Shown piece by piece: positions 1 to 9,088 of a stretch of 64,000 nt of DNA (position 1 is its first letter; every line of letters begins with the position of its first letter). This stretch comes from Paracoccaceae bacterium (GTDB lineage: Bacteria > Pseudomonadota > Alphaproteobacteria > Rhodobacterales > Rhodobacteraceae): NCBI GenBank assembly GCA_902554705.1, contig CACDPP010000005.1, positions 1 to 64,000 of the forward strand, read 5' to 3'. Made by a program: the position numbers and the translations under genes. The notes below the pieces were generated by a model. The model had not been told where the DNA came from and made no database searches. It saw only the letters and a list, made by a program, of their open reading frames with translations.

Positions 1-950
1 AGGTTCCCACACACCGTCCCAGAATTTCGCACCTGCACTGATCCAAAACGCTTCCATAAAGCGTTAATTGTTGGCCATTTACTCCCTAACTTTTCCATGG
101 CTTCCTGATGGGTTACTGCGGGTCGAATAATTATAAAATCCTCTTGCTGGTCGATTTTGCTGAATTCTTTAACTCGACCAGTCCAAATCATGTTTGATAA
201 GTTCCGATTTTGCTTTGTCACCCAAAGACCAATGTCTGTAGCACCCGACACAATGGTAGAGGAAGGTTGATCTGCGTAAGCTGTTGAAAAATGTTTGTAA
301 TTAGTAGGTACAGAAAATGAATTTTTCCCGTCTGTAATTTCAACTGGCTCTGAGCTCTTTATTTTTAAAAGTTCTTTTTTAAGAATTTCATTGCGATCCA
401 ATTCCCACTGAGGTTGCTTTGCATTTTTCAGCGAAAGCCCGGCTTCGACGATTGGCCTGTAGCCTGTGCACCTACATAAATTCCCCGCCAAAGTATCGTC
501 TATATCTTCTGCCATCAAACCGTGTTTGTTTGACCAAGCTGTAAATAGTGACATAACAAAACCGGGCGTACAAAACCCACATTGAGATCCGTGAAAGTCT
601 ATCAGCGCTTTTTGACAGGGATGCAGTTCACTGTCAGGCCCATTTAAGCCCTCAACAGTAATGACCGCACAACCTTCAAGCATACCCATAAAAACAATAC
701 ATGCATTTACGGACCGCCAAGTTAAATTTCCAGAATCATCGGTTTTAACTATTGCAACCGTACACGCTCCGCAGTCACCTTCAGCACAACCCTCTTTAGA
801 TCCGACTAAGCTTTTTTGGTTTCTTAACCATTTCAATAGAGTCATATCACCAGCGATATTATCGACTCTCTGGGTTTTCCCATTTAAAATAAAAGTAAGA
901 TAATTTCTCACGTCACCATCATTAACTCCCACGATAGGTAGAGTATCCAT
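1..950 (-). CDS. xdhA: Xanthine dehydrogenase small subunit (2Fe-2S and FAD domains), C-terminally truncated by window edge
   Basis: Oxidises hypoxanthine/xanthine to urate together with a molybdopterin subunit that is not in the window. Reading from the right, an N-terminal ferredoxin-like domain has the cysteine pattern CAEGDCGAC (C55, C60, C63). A second [2Fe-2S] domain follows with CGFCTPG and [10 protein letters not shown], then the start of the FAD-binding domain ([13 protein letters not shown]). The frame stays open to base 1, so the gene continues beyond the window. ATG at 950 overlaps the end of uraH by 29 bases; an in-frame GTG at 911, just after the uraH stop, is an alternative start. 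The overlap with a urate-pathway gene supports a purine catabolic operon. Confidence 0.9.
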   Translation of the reverse strand, partial: MDTLPIVGVNDGDVRNYLTFILNGKTQRVDNIAGDMTLLKWLRNQKSLVGSKEGCAEGDCGACTVAIVKTDDSGNLTWRSVNACIVFMGMLEGCAVITVEGLNGPDSELHPCQKALIDFHGSQCGFCTPGFVMSLFTAWSNKHGLMAEDIDDTLAGNLCRCTGYRPIVEAGLSLKNAKQPQWELDRNEILKKELLKIKSSEPVEITDGKNSFSVPTNYKHFSTAYADQPSSTIVSGATDIGLWVTKQNRNLSNMIWTGRVKEFSKIDQQEDFIIIRPAVTHQEAMEKLGSKWPTINALWKRFGSVQVRNSGTVCGN

Positions 951-1275
951 ATGCTGAGAGCAATAATGGGACATGATAATGCTGTTCAGCGTCATCAATT
1001 CCGAAAGCAATAACTACCTGATCTAGAAATGGTGTTTTCGGCAAAACATCACCCTTTTCTGCCAAATATGGAGCTGCATGAAAAATAAGCTTATATTTAC
1101 CGGGATTAAATGAATCTCCCTCTAAAAGAGGTTTGTCACACCTACCATCACTGTTGGTTGAAACTGATTTTAACTTCTGCTCAGTGCTCCCAGTAATTTT
1201 GTAAAGATCTATCGCCAAATTGGCTGCTGGCGTACCGCGAGCAGTGTCTAAAACATGGGTTGTAAGGCGGCCCAT
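922..1275 (-). CDS. uraH: 5-hydroxyisourate hydrolase (transthyretin-related)
   Basis: Hydrolyses 5-hydroxyisourate, the product of urate oxidation, to OHCU. The 117-residue protein starts [10 protein letters not shown] with the conserved N-terminal His and Arg, and ends in the family-specific C-terminal tetrapeptide YRGS. The frame is open further upstream, but ATG at 1275 is preceded by AGGAG at good spacing and matches the normal length and N-terminus, so the longer reading was not used. It lies directly upstream of, and overlaps, xdhA, and is divergent from the next pathway gene uraD, so the three act in consecutive steps of urate breakdown. Confidence 0.93.
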   Translation of the reverse strand: MGRLTTHVLDTARGTPAANLAIDLYKITGSTEQKLKSVSTNSDGRCDKPLLEGDSFNPGKYKLIFHAAPYLAEKGDVLPKTPFLDQVVIAFGIDDAEQHYHVPLLLSAYGYSTYRGS

Positions 1276-1386
1276 AGCGAACTCCTGTTTCAATTCCTTG
1301 TAATTTATTTTGCAAAACAAATTATTCAAAACTAGTGTACATTTTGTACTATCGTTTTCCAAATTAAATTCGTAACAGATAACAAA

Positions 1387-1890
1387 ATGGTTTTAGAAAA
1401 ATTAAATCAAGCTGAAATTATAGATTTATTAGGGAGTATTTACGAACACTCTCCTTGGGTTGCCGAAATCTTATTTTCACAAGGAATTACATCTCAAGAT
1501 AATGATGTTGGTTTTTTAGCAGAACGAATGAAGAGAATTGTAGACACATCAAGTGAAGAGATGAAACTCAACCTTCTTCAGGCTCATCCAGAACTAGCAG
1601 GCAAGCTCGCTATTTCAGGCAATTTAACAAAAGATTCTACCGCTGAACAAGCCAGCGCTGGACTTGATCAATGTTCAAAAGAAGAATTTGATGAATTTAG
1701 TAAATTAAACTTTGAATACACAAAAAAATTTGGCCACCCTTTTATAATAGCTGTAAAAGGTCTCACACGGTCTGAGATATTAACTTCATTTAATGACCGG
1801 CTTGATAACGATAGTAAGAAAGAATTTTCCACTGCTATTGGGGAAGTGCATAAAATAGCTAGACTGCGGCTGGAACAGCTTTCACTGTAA
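1387..1890 (+). CDS. uraD: 2-oxo-4-hydroxy-4-carboxy-5-ureidoimidazoline (OHCU) decarboxylase
   Basis: Decarboxylates OHCU to S-allantoin, the step after UraH. The 167-residue length is that of the family. The family's catalytic His is visible in the HPELAGKL segment (H67), and a second conserved stretch is [17 protein letters not shown]. It is divergent from uraH across about 110 bases that hold a short GTAC-N5-GTAC arrangement (1337-1349), a possible but weak operator. No urate oxidase or allantoinase gene is visible here; they may lie to the left of the window or elsewhere. Confidence 0.92.
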   Translation: MVLEKLNQAEIIDLLGSIYEHSPWVAEILFSQGITSQDNDVGFLAERMKRIVDTSSEEMKLNLLQAHPELAGKLAISGNLTKDSTAEQASAGLDQCSKEEFDEFSKLNFEYTKKFGHPFIIAVKGLTRSEILTSFNDRLDNDSKKEFSTAIGEVHKIARLRLEQLSL

Positions 1891-1941
1891 AGTAATCTTA
1901 TTTAACTAGAGAATTTTAACTGTTTACAAAATAGGCCGATA

Positions 1942-2898
1942 TCAATTTATAGGATAATGGCAAGAAACAGCTGACCCATTTTTAACTTTTTTAAAGATAG
2001 GTGTTTTCTGAGAGCAAAGCTTCTTTGAAAAATTGCATCTATCTCTGAAAGCACAACCTTTAGGTGGGTTCATAATATCAGGCAACTCATATCCACTGTT
2101 TTCATTTAAAGTCAGAGGTTTTCCAATAATTGGAGCACTGTCTGCCAAAAGCTTAGTGTAAGGATGTTTAGGCTTTGAAAAAATCTCTTCTGCTGTTCCA
2201 ACTTCAACGATAGATCCAAAATACATCACAGCTACTCTATCGCTTACCGCTTCTACAACTGAAAGGTCATGACTAATAAAAAAATATGTAAGGCCAAATT
2301 TTTCTTTAAGCTCTTCTAGTAAATTTAAAACTTGAGCCTGGATGGAAACATCAAGCGCAGATACAGGCTCATCTAATACTAAAATTTTTGGCTCAGCAGC
2401 CAAAGCCCTTGCGATCCCTATTCGCTGAGCCTGACCTCCAGAAAATTCATGAGGATGTCTATCTAAAAAATCTAATCTTAAATTTACGGCTTCAAATAAT
2501 TCTTTAATTCTACTGTCCCTATCTGGACGCTTCATTCCATGAAGGTTTTTGAGTGGCGCTTCCATAATCTGCCGAATAGTTTTTCTAGGGTTTAGACTGC
2601 TTATGGGATCCTGAAATACATATTGAATTTTTTTTCCAAAAATCTTTGGCTCTGGTTTATCAAAAATTTCTCCATCAATTTCTATCTTGCCAGAGGTGGG
2701 CTTCATTAATCCAACAAGCATTTTAGCTAATGTCGATTTTCCACAACCCGACTCACCAACGAGACCAAAAGTCTCCCCTTGCTTTATTTTCAAAGAAACA
2801 GTTTTAACCGCTGATACTTCAAATTTTGATAGACTCAACGCTCCTTTTCGAGCAGGAAACTTTTTACTAAGCTTATCGAATTGAAATGATACATTCAT
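1942..2898 (-). CDS. Peptide/opine-type ABC transporter ATP-binding protein (OppF/DppF family)
   Basis: Second ATPase of the importer encoded by 1942-7356. Walker A GESGCGKST is at residues 48-56, signature FSGGQ at about 152-156, Walker B ILVLDEP at about 172-178, and the C-terminal Cys-containing oligopeptide/dipeptide extension (PPKGCAFRDRCNFSKKLC) is present. At 318 residues it has the usual length. It is the last gene of a minus-strand operon and starts 3 bases after the fused permease/ATPase. The substrate cannot be read from the sequence. The neighbouring catabolic genes suggest it feeds that pathway rather than importing peptides. Confidence 0.92.
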   Translation of the reverse strand: MNVSFQFDKLSKKFPARKGALSLSKFEVSAVKTVSLKIKQGETFGLVGESGCGKSTLAKMLVGLMKPTSGKIEIDGEIFDKPEPKIFGKKIQYVFQDPISSLNPRKTIRQIMEAPLKNLHGMKRPDRDSRIKELFEAVNLRLDFLDRHPHEFSGGQAQRIGIARALAAEPKILVLDEPVSALDVSIQAQVLNLLEELKEKFGLTYFFISHDLSVVEAVSDRVAVMYFGSIVEVGTAEEIFSKPKHPYTKLLADSAPIIGKPLTLNENSGYELPDIMNPPKGCAFRDRCNFSKKLCSQKTPIFKKVKNGSAVSCHYPIN

Positions 2899-2901
2899 AT
2901 T

Positions 2902-4779
2902 TCAACCCGCCTTTATTTCTTCGGGAAAAAGGCACCTGACAGCTCGTTCCTGCCCAATCTTTTTAATATCGACCATAGCCGACTGACAATTTTGTTCTGC
3001 TTTTCCACATCTTGAAGCAAATGCGCATCCAGACGGCATATTATCAATCATCGGTGGAAACCCTGGAATTGCTATTAAGTTCCTTTTACCTTGCCCTAAC
3101 TCAGGAACACAACTTTTGAGCCGTGCAGTATAAGGGTGGGCTGGGGATTTAAGTATTTCTGCTGCCGGGCCAGTTTCGACTACCTTACCAGCATACATGA
3201 CTGCAACCTTGTCGCATATCTGTGAAATTACTCCAAAATCATGTGTTATAAAAACTAATGCTAAACCTTTTTCACGGCGAAGGTCTTGAAAAAGTTTTAA
3301 AATTTGAGCTTGAACAGTAACATCTAATGCAGTCGTTGGCTCATCAGCAATTATAATGTCTGGATCATTTGCCAAAGCCATTGCAATACCTATCCGCTGC
3401 CTCATGCCGCCGGACAGTTCATGCGGATAGCTATTTAGTCTTTTTTCTGGATTTGAGATACGAACCGCTTGTAGTAATTCTAGAGCTTTTTTGTGTTTTT
3501 CTAATTTACCAACATGATTATGAGATTGGATCGCTTCAGATAATTGCTGACCAACTGTATATAGTGGATGAAGTGTAGAAAGCGGGTCCTGAAAAACATA
3601 AGAAACTTTTTTGCCACGAAAATCCCTAAGATCTTCAGATGAAAGCTTTAAAAGATCATCACCTTTAAAATCTATACTGCCATCAGTAATTATGCCTGGC
3701 GGTGATGACACCAACCGCATAATACTCAATGCTGTAACAGACTTTCCAGAACCACTTTCCCCAATAATGCCAACACATTGGCCTTTATCTACTGTCAAAC
3801 TGACGTCATTAACTGCTTTCAAAATTCTATTACCTATGCGAAATTCAGTTTTTAATCCATTAATGGAAAGTAAGGTTTGGGTTTTTAAGCCAGCATCTGA
3901 TTTATTTTTTGCTACTTCTGTTGTTGAGCGTGGCGTAGACAAAGCCCCTGATTTCAGCCTTGGATCTAGTACATCTCTAATACCATCTCCAACAAGATTG
4001 ATTGCCATCACTATTATTAAAATCATAACGCCAGGAACAACCGAAGTGTAAGGGCTCGTAATAATCGCCGCCCGAGCTTCACCCAACATCGACCCAAGAT
4101 CAGCCTGTGGAGGCTGAGAGCCGAGGCCCAAAAAGCTCAGTCCTGCTGTTTCGAGTATCATCCAACCAACTGTTGTGGACATTGCAACGACGATAACTGG
4201 GAAAACATTCGGTAGTATTTCGTTTATTATTATTTTTGCATTACTCATCCCTGATAAACGTGCTGCGTCTACAAACTCTCGATGAACTATACCAAGCGTA
4301 ACTCCACGAATATTTCTTGCAAAAAAGGGGATGTTCACGATGGCAACTGCAATTAGAGCATTCATTAGTCCAGGACCCAAGGCCGCAACAATAGCCAAAG
4401 CCAAAAGGATGTATGGAAAAGCCATCAACATATCCACGCCACGCATGATAATATTATCAGTGTGACCACCATAAAACCCAGCTATAACTCCAATTGCTGA
4501 GCCAATAAAAGCAGCTATAATTGCAGCACAGAGACCAACGGCTATTGATAATCGTGTTCCCCAAAGTAAGCGGCTCAACAAATCACGGCCAAGGTGATCT
4601 GTCCCCAGAATACTATCTTCCGAGAATGGTCGTTTAAATCTGTTTGAAGTGTCTATTACATTTGGATCATTTAGGGGTAACCAAGGGGTTAAAATTGCTA
4701 AAATCAAAATCAAGGAAAGAATAATTAGCCCAATAAATGCAAGCTGACTGCGAGCAAATAAAGCCATGAAACGAGTCAT
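2902..4779 (-). CDS. Fused ABC transporter permease (DppC-like) and ATP-binding protein (DppD-like)
   Basis: One 625-residue protein combines what are usually two subunits. Residues 1-285 are a DppC/OppC permease with several membrane segments, the N-terminal LGTDHLGRDLLSRLLWG block and the EAA-loop segment DAARLSGMS (about 171-179). After a Ser/Lys-rich linker (about 280-303) comes a full ATPase: Walker A GESGSGKSV (about 340-348), LSGGM (about 455-459), Walker B IIIADE (about 475-480), and the C-terminal oligopeptide-type Cys cluster. No stop or frameshift lies between the halves, so this is a real fusion; similar fusions are known in the family. It overlaps the upstream permease by four bases (ATGA), implying translational coupling. 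Confidence 0.93.
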   Translation of the reverse strand: MTRFMALFARSQLAFIGLIILSLILILAILTPWLPLNDPNVIDTSNRFKRPFSEDSILGTDHLGRDLLSRLLWGTRLSIAVGLCAAIIAAFIGSAIGVIAGFYGGHTDNIIMRGVDMLMAFPYILLALAIVAALGPGLMNALIAVAIVNIPFFARNIRGVTLGIVHREFVDAARLSGMSNAKIIINEILPNVFPVIVVAMSTTVGWMILETAGLSFLGLGSQPPQADLGSMLGEARAAIITSPYTSVVPGVMILIIVMAINLVGDGIRDVLDPRLKSGALSTPRSTTEVAKNKSDAGLKTQTLLSINGLKTEFRIGNRILKAVNDVSLTVDKGQCVGIIGESGSGKSVTALSIMRLVSSPPGIITDGSIDFKGDDLLKLSSEDLRDFRGKKVSYVFQDPLSTLHPLYTVGQQLSEAIQSHNHVGKLEKHKKALELLQAVRISNPEKRLNSYPHELSGGMRQRIGIAMALANDPDIIIADEPTTALDVTVQAQILKLFQDLRREKGLALVFITHDFGVISQICDKVAVMYAGKVVETGPAAEILKSPAHPYTARLKSCVPELGQGKRNLIAIPGFPPMIDNMPSGCAFASRCGKAEQNCQSAMVDIKKIGQERAVRCLFPEEIKAG

Positions 4780-5723
4780 GTTTTTATCCGAGGGTCTAGC
4801 AGGCTTTGAATTATATCTACTACTATATTAAACATGACGTAGCAGGCTGCAACGAAAACAACACCACCTTGCACCAACAAAATATCTCTCTTCAATATGG
4901 CTTCTACGAGCATCCTTCCGACACCTGGCCATTGAAAAACCATCTCTATATAAACCGCTCCTGAAAGAACAAACCCAGCCTGCACACCGAGTACGGGAAT
5001 AACGCTTACCATAGCAGCCTTCAGAGCATGCCTCCATATTACCCTTGCCTCACTTAAACCTTTCGCTCGGGCTGTTCTAATAAAGTCCTGCCTCAAAACT
5101 TCTAACATAGCTGACCGAGAAAGTCGGGCAATCACGCCCGTTGCTACTACTGATAGTGCTACAGCTGGCAAGAATAAATGGCTTAGAAGTGCGGAGAGAT
5201 CTCTCGCCCCATATATTGGCCACATCCCCGAAACTGGAAACCACCTCAATTGAACTGAAAAGAACAATATCATCATCATGCCCAGAAAAAATGATGGGAT
5301 AGAAATTCCGATCAAAACTGACAATGTTATCAATTTGTCAGTTATACCAAATTGTCGAGATGCAGATAATGCTCCTGCAACCACACCTAAGATTGAACAA
5401 AGAACAAAAGAAACTCCAGCCAAAACAAGCGTTGCTCCAAATCTTTCAGAGATTTCATCAAGAACATCTTTATTTAAAGAAAAACTCCGGCCAAAATCGC
5501 CCTGCAACATATTTCCAAGCCAAATAAAATAGCGCTGGATCATCGGTTTATCTAAGCCAAGATCTCTGTTTAATTTTTCGACATTTTCTGGCGTGGCAAA
5601 TGACCCAAGAATTGCTGTGGCAGGGTCACCGGGTATCAAAGCCATTATAATGAAAACAATTACGGAAATTCCAAGTAATACAGGTATAGCTGATAAAAGT
5701 CGTTTTATGATATAAGCTATCAT
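4776..5723 (-). CDS. Peptide/opine-type ABC transporter permease (DppB/OppB family)
   Basis: First inner-membrane permease of the importer, 315 residues. The N-terminus MIAYIIKRLLSAIPVLLGISVIVF is the typical first membrane segment, followed by the IPGDPA block and the EAA-loop region FIRTARAKGLSEARVIWRHALK. Its stop overlaps the start of the permease-ATPase fusion. It is separated from the binding-protein gene by a strong stem-loop at 5744-5774, which probably sets lower expression of the membrane parts. Confidence 0.93.
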   Translation of the reverse strand: MIAYIIKRLLSAIPVLLGISVIVFIIMALIPGDPATAILGSFATPENVEKLNRDLGLDKPMIQRYFIWLGNMLQGDFGRSFSLNKDVLDEISERFGATLVLAGVSFVLCSILGVVAGALSASRQFGITDKLITLSVLIGISIPSFFLGMMMILFFSVQLRWFPVSGMWPIYGARDLSALLSHLFLPAVALSVVATGVIARLSRSAMLEVLRQDFIRTARAKGLSEARVIWRHALKAAMVSVIPVLGVQAGFVLSGAVYIEMVFQWPGVGRMLVEAILKRDILLVQGGVVFVAACYVMFNIVVDIIQSLLDPRIKT

Positions 5724-5743
5724 TTCCAGCCTTATTTAGAAAC

Positions 5744-5774
5744 GCCGTAGCCAAAGATTACTCTAGGCTACGGC
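5744..5774 (-). other. Intergenic stem-loop between binding-protein and permease genes
   Basis: A perfect 9-bp inverted repeat (GCCGTAGCC / GGCTACGGC) with a 13-base loop lies between the stop of the binding-protein gene and the permease gene. There is no long U-run on the minus-strand side, so it is more likely an mRNA-stabilising or partial-readthrough element than a full terminator. Such hairpins often raise the amount of binding protein relative to the permeases; that role is inferred here. Confidence 0.7.
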
Positions 5775-5781
5775 ATAATCT

Positions 5782-7356
5782 TTAATTCTTTGTTACACCA
5801 TCTAGCAACAAAAAGAATGATGGTTGCAATGAAAAGCTGCCAACTTTATCAGATGTGACAGCGTTCTGCTTCCAATTTGCAACAAAAACCCAAGGTGCAT
5901 CTTCCTGAACTATTGTCTGCATTTCTTGGTAAAGACGAGCACGTTCGTTTTGATCAGTTGAAGCACGCGCAGCCTCTAAAAGTTCATCGACTTTAGGATT
6001 AGAATAATAACCTGAGTTAAACCCACCCTTATCTGGCCAAGCTTCCGTCCGAAGGGCAAGAAACGGCAATGTGTCAGGATCGTTCGTCATCCATGCCATC
6101 TCAGCCATATCGGCTTTACCCTCAAGGCCAGGATTAACGACACCGAGAAAAGCATTCCATTCGTAAGTTTCTATTTTTACTTTTAAACCAACAGCTTGAA
6201 GATCAGCTTGTATGGCCGTTCCCATTGCAACTGGATCAAGCATTCCCGAACCACCTTCCGTTACATAGAAAGTCAACTCTGCGCCATCAGCACCAGCTGC
6301 GGCTAAAAGTTCACGGGCCTTGTCTGGATCATAGGGATATGGTTCTAGACTTTCATTATATGCCCAAGCAAAAGCTGGTGGCGTAGGACCAGCGGCAACT
6401 GCAGCAGTGCCCTCAAGCACGTCATTAACAATTGCTTCTTTGTTTATAGCATAATTAGCAGCCTGCCTGACCCTCACGTCTGCAAATGGACCTTCTTTCG
6501 CATTTAGAATTAAAAACCAAACATGGGGACCAGCTTGCTCATGAACAGTATAGCCGTCACCTTGAAACTGGCTTAGTGCTAGCGGAGGAACTTCTACCAT
6601 TAAATCTATTCCACCTGCTAACATTTCCGCAGTTCTAGTATTCGCATCTGTTATGGGGCGAAAAACTACTGCATTTAGATTTGGCGCACCTTCCCAGTGG
6701 TCGGCATTGGCTTCTACAACAACTGCCTCATTAGATCTCCAATCACCAAACTTAAATGCCCCAGTTCCTGATGGATTTCGACCAAAATCTTTTCCATGTT
6801 TTTTCACAGCAGTTGGTGAAACTATCAAACCTGTTGGATAAGCTAGATTAGATAAAAATGGAGCGTAAGGAGCATTTAAGGTAAACTTAACTGTCATATC
6901 ATCAATCACTGAAACATCAGTAATGGCTGAGAAGAAGAATGATAATGGAAAAGGTCCAGTATCATGATAGGGGTGGCCATCATCTAGCATTCTATCAAAA
7001 TTAAATTTGACGGCATCCGCGTTTAAAGCAGACCCGTCATGAAACTTCACTCCGTTACGTAGTTTAAAAGTATATACCGTTCCATCGTCACTTATATTCC
7101 ATGAAGTTGCGAGAGATGGCTCGACTTCCAGTGTACCATCTTTGTAGCGAACTAAACCATCATAGATATTCATTAATATGCGAAAATCATTAACCGCTGT
7201 AACAGTTGCTGGATCCATAGATTTTGGTTCAGCAATTTGACCCACGACAAGTACATCATCGGGTGTTTGTGCGGTCACTGGTATCGCAGATGTCGCAAAA
7301 GCTATTGCTGCTCCAGCAGCAATAATTGCTCTACGAGAAAACTTAAGCAGTGCCAT
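5782..7356 (-). CDS. ABC transporter substrate-binding protein (family 5, DppA/OppA-like)
   Basis: Periplasmic receptor of the importer, 524 residues. The N-terminus has a signal peptide: basic KFSRRA, a hydrophobic Ala/Ile-rich stretch, and likely cleavage after VTAQ near residue 30; the RR pair is Tat-like but not a strict Tat motif. Mature features of SBP_bac_5 are clear: MDPATVTAVNDFRILMNIYDGLV, LRNGVKFHDGSALNADAVKFNFDRML, and RQAANYAINKEAIV. ATG at 7356 is preceded by AAGGAT. The promoter region carries three near-identical palindromes (7379-7434), so it is probably controlled by the nearby GntR regulator. Ligand unknown. Confidence 0.93.
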   Translation of the reverse strand: MALLKFSRRAIIAAGAAIAFATSAIPVTAQTPDDVLVVGQIAEPKSMDPATVTAVNDFRILMNIYDGLVRYKDGTLEVEPSLATSWNISDDGTVYTFKLRNGVKFHDGSALNADAVKFNFDRMLDDGHPYHDTGPFPLSFFFSAITDVSVIDDMTVKFTLNAPYAPFLSNLAYPTGLIVSPTAVKKHGKDFGRNPSGTGAFKFGDWRSNEAVVVEANADHWEGAPNLNAVVFRPITDANTRTAEMLAGGIDLMVEVPPLALSQFQGDGYTVHEQAGPHVWFLILNAKEGPFADVRVRQAANYAINKEAIVNDVLEGTAAVAAGPTPPAFAWAYNESLEPYPYDPDKARELLAAAGADGAELTFYVTEGGSGMLDPVAMGTAIQADLQAVGLKVKIETYEWNAFLGVVNPGLEGKADMAEMAWMTNDPDTLPFLALRTEAWPDKGGFNSGYYSNPKVDELLEAARASTDQNERARLYQEMQTIVQEDAPWVFVANWKQNAVTSDKVGSFSLQPSFFLLLDGVTKN

Positions 7357-7378
7357 TAGTTATCCTTTCCCACGAAAA

Positions 7379-7434
7379 TTATCATTATAAAAATTTATCA
7401 TTATAAATTGCATTGAGACAAATTATCATGATAA
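7379..7434. promoter_or_regulatory. Three copies of a 12-bp palindrome in a divergent promoter region
   Basis: TTATCATTATAA occurs at 7379-7390 and 7395-7406, and TTATCATGATAA, a perfect palindrome, at 7423-7434. They fill the 107-base gap between the minus-strand transporter operon and the plus-strand DUF1028 gene. The regular dyads suggest a cooperative operator for a dimeric repressor. The GntR/FadR-type regulator at 8187-8948 is the obvious candidate, but that link is inferred. Confidence 0.65.
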
Positions 7435-7463
7435 AATCAAGAAAATTGTTGTAAGGTATCAAT

Positions 7464-8147
7464 ATGACTTTCTCGGTTCTAACTTTTGACCATAAAACAG
7501 GCATATATGCTGGTGCAGCAACAACTGGCAGCCTATGCGTGGGCGGTTGGGTCTTAAGAGGAGACATCGAATCAGGATTAGCTGCTTCACAAGGAACCTC
7601 GCCCAGTACATTCTGGCGAGACGGTGCTTTACGGGAAATGTTCAATAACAAGTCTTCAAAAGAAACAATTGCAAATTTAACTGCAGAAGATTTGGGTCGA
7701 AATAAGCGGCAATTATCAGTAATTGATAAAACGGGAACACCTTTTGCTTACACTGGCGAAGATAGCATTCCTTTTTCAGGACATTTAGTTGGAAAAAACT
7801 TTGTCATAGCGGGAAATATGCTTTCAAGCGCATCTGTATTGGATGCAATGAGCGCGTGCATTGATAAAACTTACAACTCTGAAGCTGAAAAAATGTTAGC
7901 AATATTGAAAGCAGGTCAAGGAGCAGGTGGTGATAAAAGAGGCATACAATCAGCAGCAATGATAATTCTTGATCCCCAAAAACCACCTTTAGACCTTAGA
8001 ATAGACCATCATGATAACCCTATTATAGCCCTAGAAGAATTATGGAAAAAATCCCAGAGACCGCCATATTCGTCTTGGTTAGAAGAAGTACCTGTTCTTA
8101 ATGACAGAAATAGAAATAACTCACCGCACAAAAATACGGGCTCATAA
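7464..8147 (+). CDS. DUF1028 family protein (Ntn-hydrolase-like fold)
   Basis: The 227-residue protein starts MTFSVLTFDHKTGIYAGAATTGSLCVGG and contains GLAASQGTSPSTFWRDGALREMF and GAGGDKRGIQSAAMIILDP, matching the DUF1028 family, which is often found beside amidohydrolases and peptide-type ABC importers. No signal peptide is seen. The biochemical role of the family is not established. It is divergent from the ABC operon across the triple-palindrome region, so it is probably co-regulated with it. A hydrolytic role on an amide intermediate is possible but unproven. Confidence 0.82.
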   Translation: MTFSVLTFDHKTGIYAGAATTGSLCVGGWVLRGDIESGLAASQGTSPSTFWRDGALREMFNNKSSKETIANLTAEDLGRNKRQLSVIDKTGTPFAYTGEDSIPFSGHLVGKNFVIAGNMLSSASVLDAMSACIDKTYNSEAEKMLAILKAGQGAGGDKRGIQSAAMIILDPQKPPLDLRIDHHDNPIIALEELWKKSQRPPYSSWLEEVPVLNDRNRNNSPHKNTGS

Positions 8148-8186
8148 TAAAAAAATTATCAATTAATTTATTGGGGCACAAAGTTC

Positions 8187-8948
8187 TTACTCTGCAATAA
8201 AACGGCGAACTATTTCAGCTTCCTGTTTATGCATTAGAGCTTCGGCTTTGAGCATATGCGACTGCATTACTTTGCGGGCTTTTTCCGAATTTCCATCCTG
8301 CAAAACTTTCAAAAGTTGCAGCTGGTGGTTTCTACCTTCTTGCCAAAGCTTAACGTTAGGTGGTTCGTATAACCGCTTATATAGCGTCAAATCAGTAAGG
8401 ATTTGCGCCATAAAACCAATGATAAAACCTAGCAGCTTATTTTCACCAAATTCAGATAATTTCTGATGAAAAGCTAAAGATGCGATGTGCTGATCTCGCT
8501 CCTCTTCTGCAGACTTTGAGGGTTGTGGATATTTGTCGACTAATTGTTTTAACTGAGCTAGCTGTTCGACGTTAAGCTTTCCGGCTAAACTAGCAGCTAG
8601 CTCGGGCTCTAAAACTTTTCTCATTTGATAAATATCGGCTATAGACAGGTCCTGAAAATAAAAATAATTGGCCAGCAGAGCCCGAGTTCTTTCAACAGAA
8701 ACCTTAGCAACTATACTACCTCCGCCAGGTCCTGTTTTTGTAAAAATAAGACCTTGTGCCTCTAGAATTCTCAGTGCCTCTCTAACTGTGCCCTTTGACA
8801 CACCAAAAAGATCTATCATTTCACTTTCATTTGGAAGCTTATCGCCACTCTTCAGATCTTTTTTAACAACCCATTCTTTGATTTCTTCTGCAACCAAAAC
8901 CGGCCTAGATCTTTTTGTCTTAACAGGCTCACTAATGCTGCCGTCCAT
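8187..8948 (-). CDS. GntR family transcriptional regulator (FadR/FCD subfamily)
   Basis: 253 residues. The N-terminal winged helix-turn-helix is at about 15-85 (VAEEIKEWVVKKDLKSGDKLPNESEMIDLFGVSKGTVREALRIL and the wing IFTKTGPGGGSIV). An FCD ligand-binding domain follows at about 100-240, with IADIYQMRKVLEPELAASLAG and the HQKLSEFGENKLL helix. These regulators usually sense an organic acid related to the pathway they control. Its position between the transporter/DUF1028 genes and the hydratase-lyase operon makes it the likely local repressor. ATG at 8948 follows GGAGG at good spacing. Confidence 0.9.
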   Translation of the reverse strand: MDGSISEPVKTKRSRPVLVAEEIKEWVVKKDLKSGDKLPNESEMIDLFGVSKGTVREALRILEAQGLIFTKTGPGGGSIVAKVSVERTRALLANYFYFQDLSIADIYQMRKVLEPELAASLAGKLNVEQLAQLKQLVDKYPQPSKSAEEERDQHIASLAFHQKLSEFGENKLLGFIIGFMAQILTDLTLYKRLYEPPNVKLWQEGRNHQLQLLKVLQDGNSEKARKVMQSHMLKAEALMHKQEAEIVRRFIAE

Positions 8949-9088
8949 CGGACCTCCAAAAATTAAAATTTTTGTTGGAGAAATTTGCTACCAAACTTCT
9001 CTAATTTATAAATAATTTAGATGTATTATATCCTATTTTCTTTTTGTTTTTATGTACAGCTAACAGTTCTAAAAGTTCCAAAAAACCT
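8949..9088. promoter_or_regulatory. Upstream region of the GntR gene with AT-rich inverted repeat
   Basis: 140 bases without a gene between the regulator and the tautomerase fusion. Nearest the regulator start is an inverted repeat, CAAAAATT-AA-AATTTTTG (8957-8974), overlapping the leader; it could be an autoregulatory operator. It does not match the 12-bp palindromes at 7379-7434. The rest is AT-rich, with no other structure I can support. Confidence 0.4.

Noticed and set aside
3611-4051. 146-codon open frame on the plus strand
   Set aside because: Shadow of the fused permease-ATPase gene; no domain or ribosome site.
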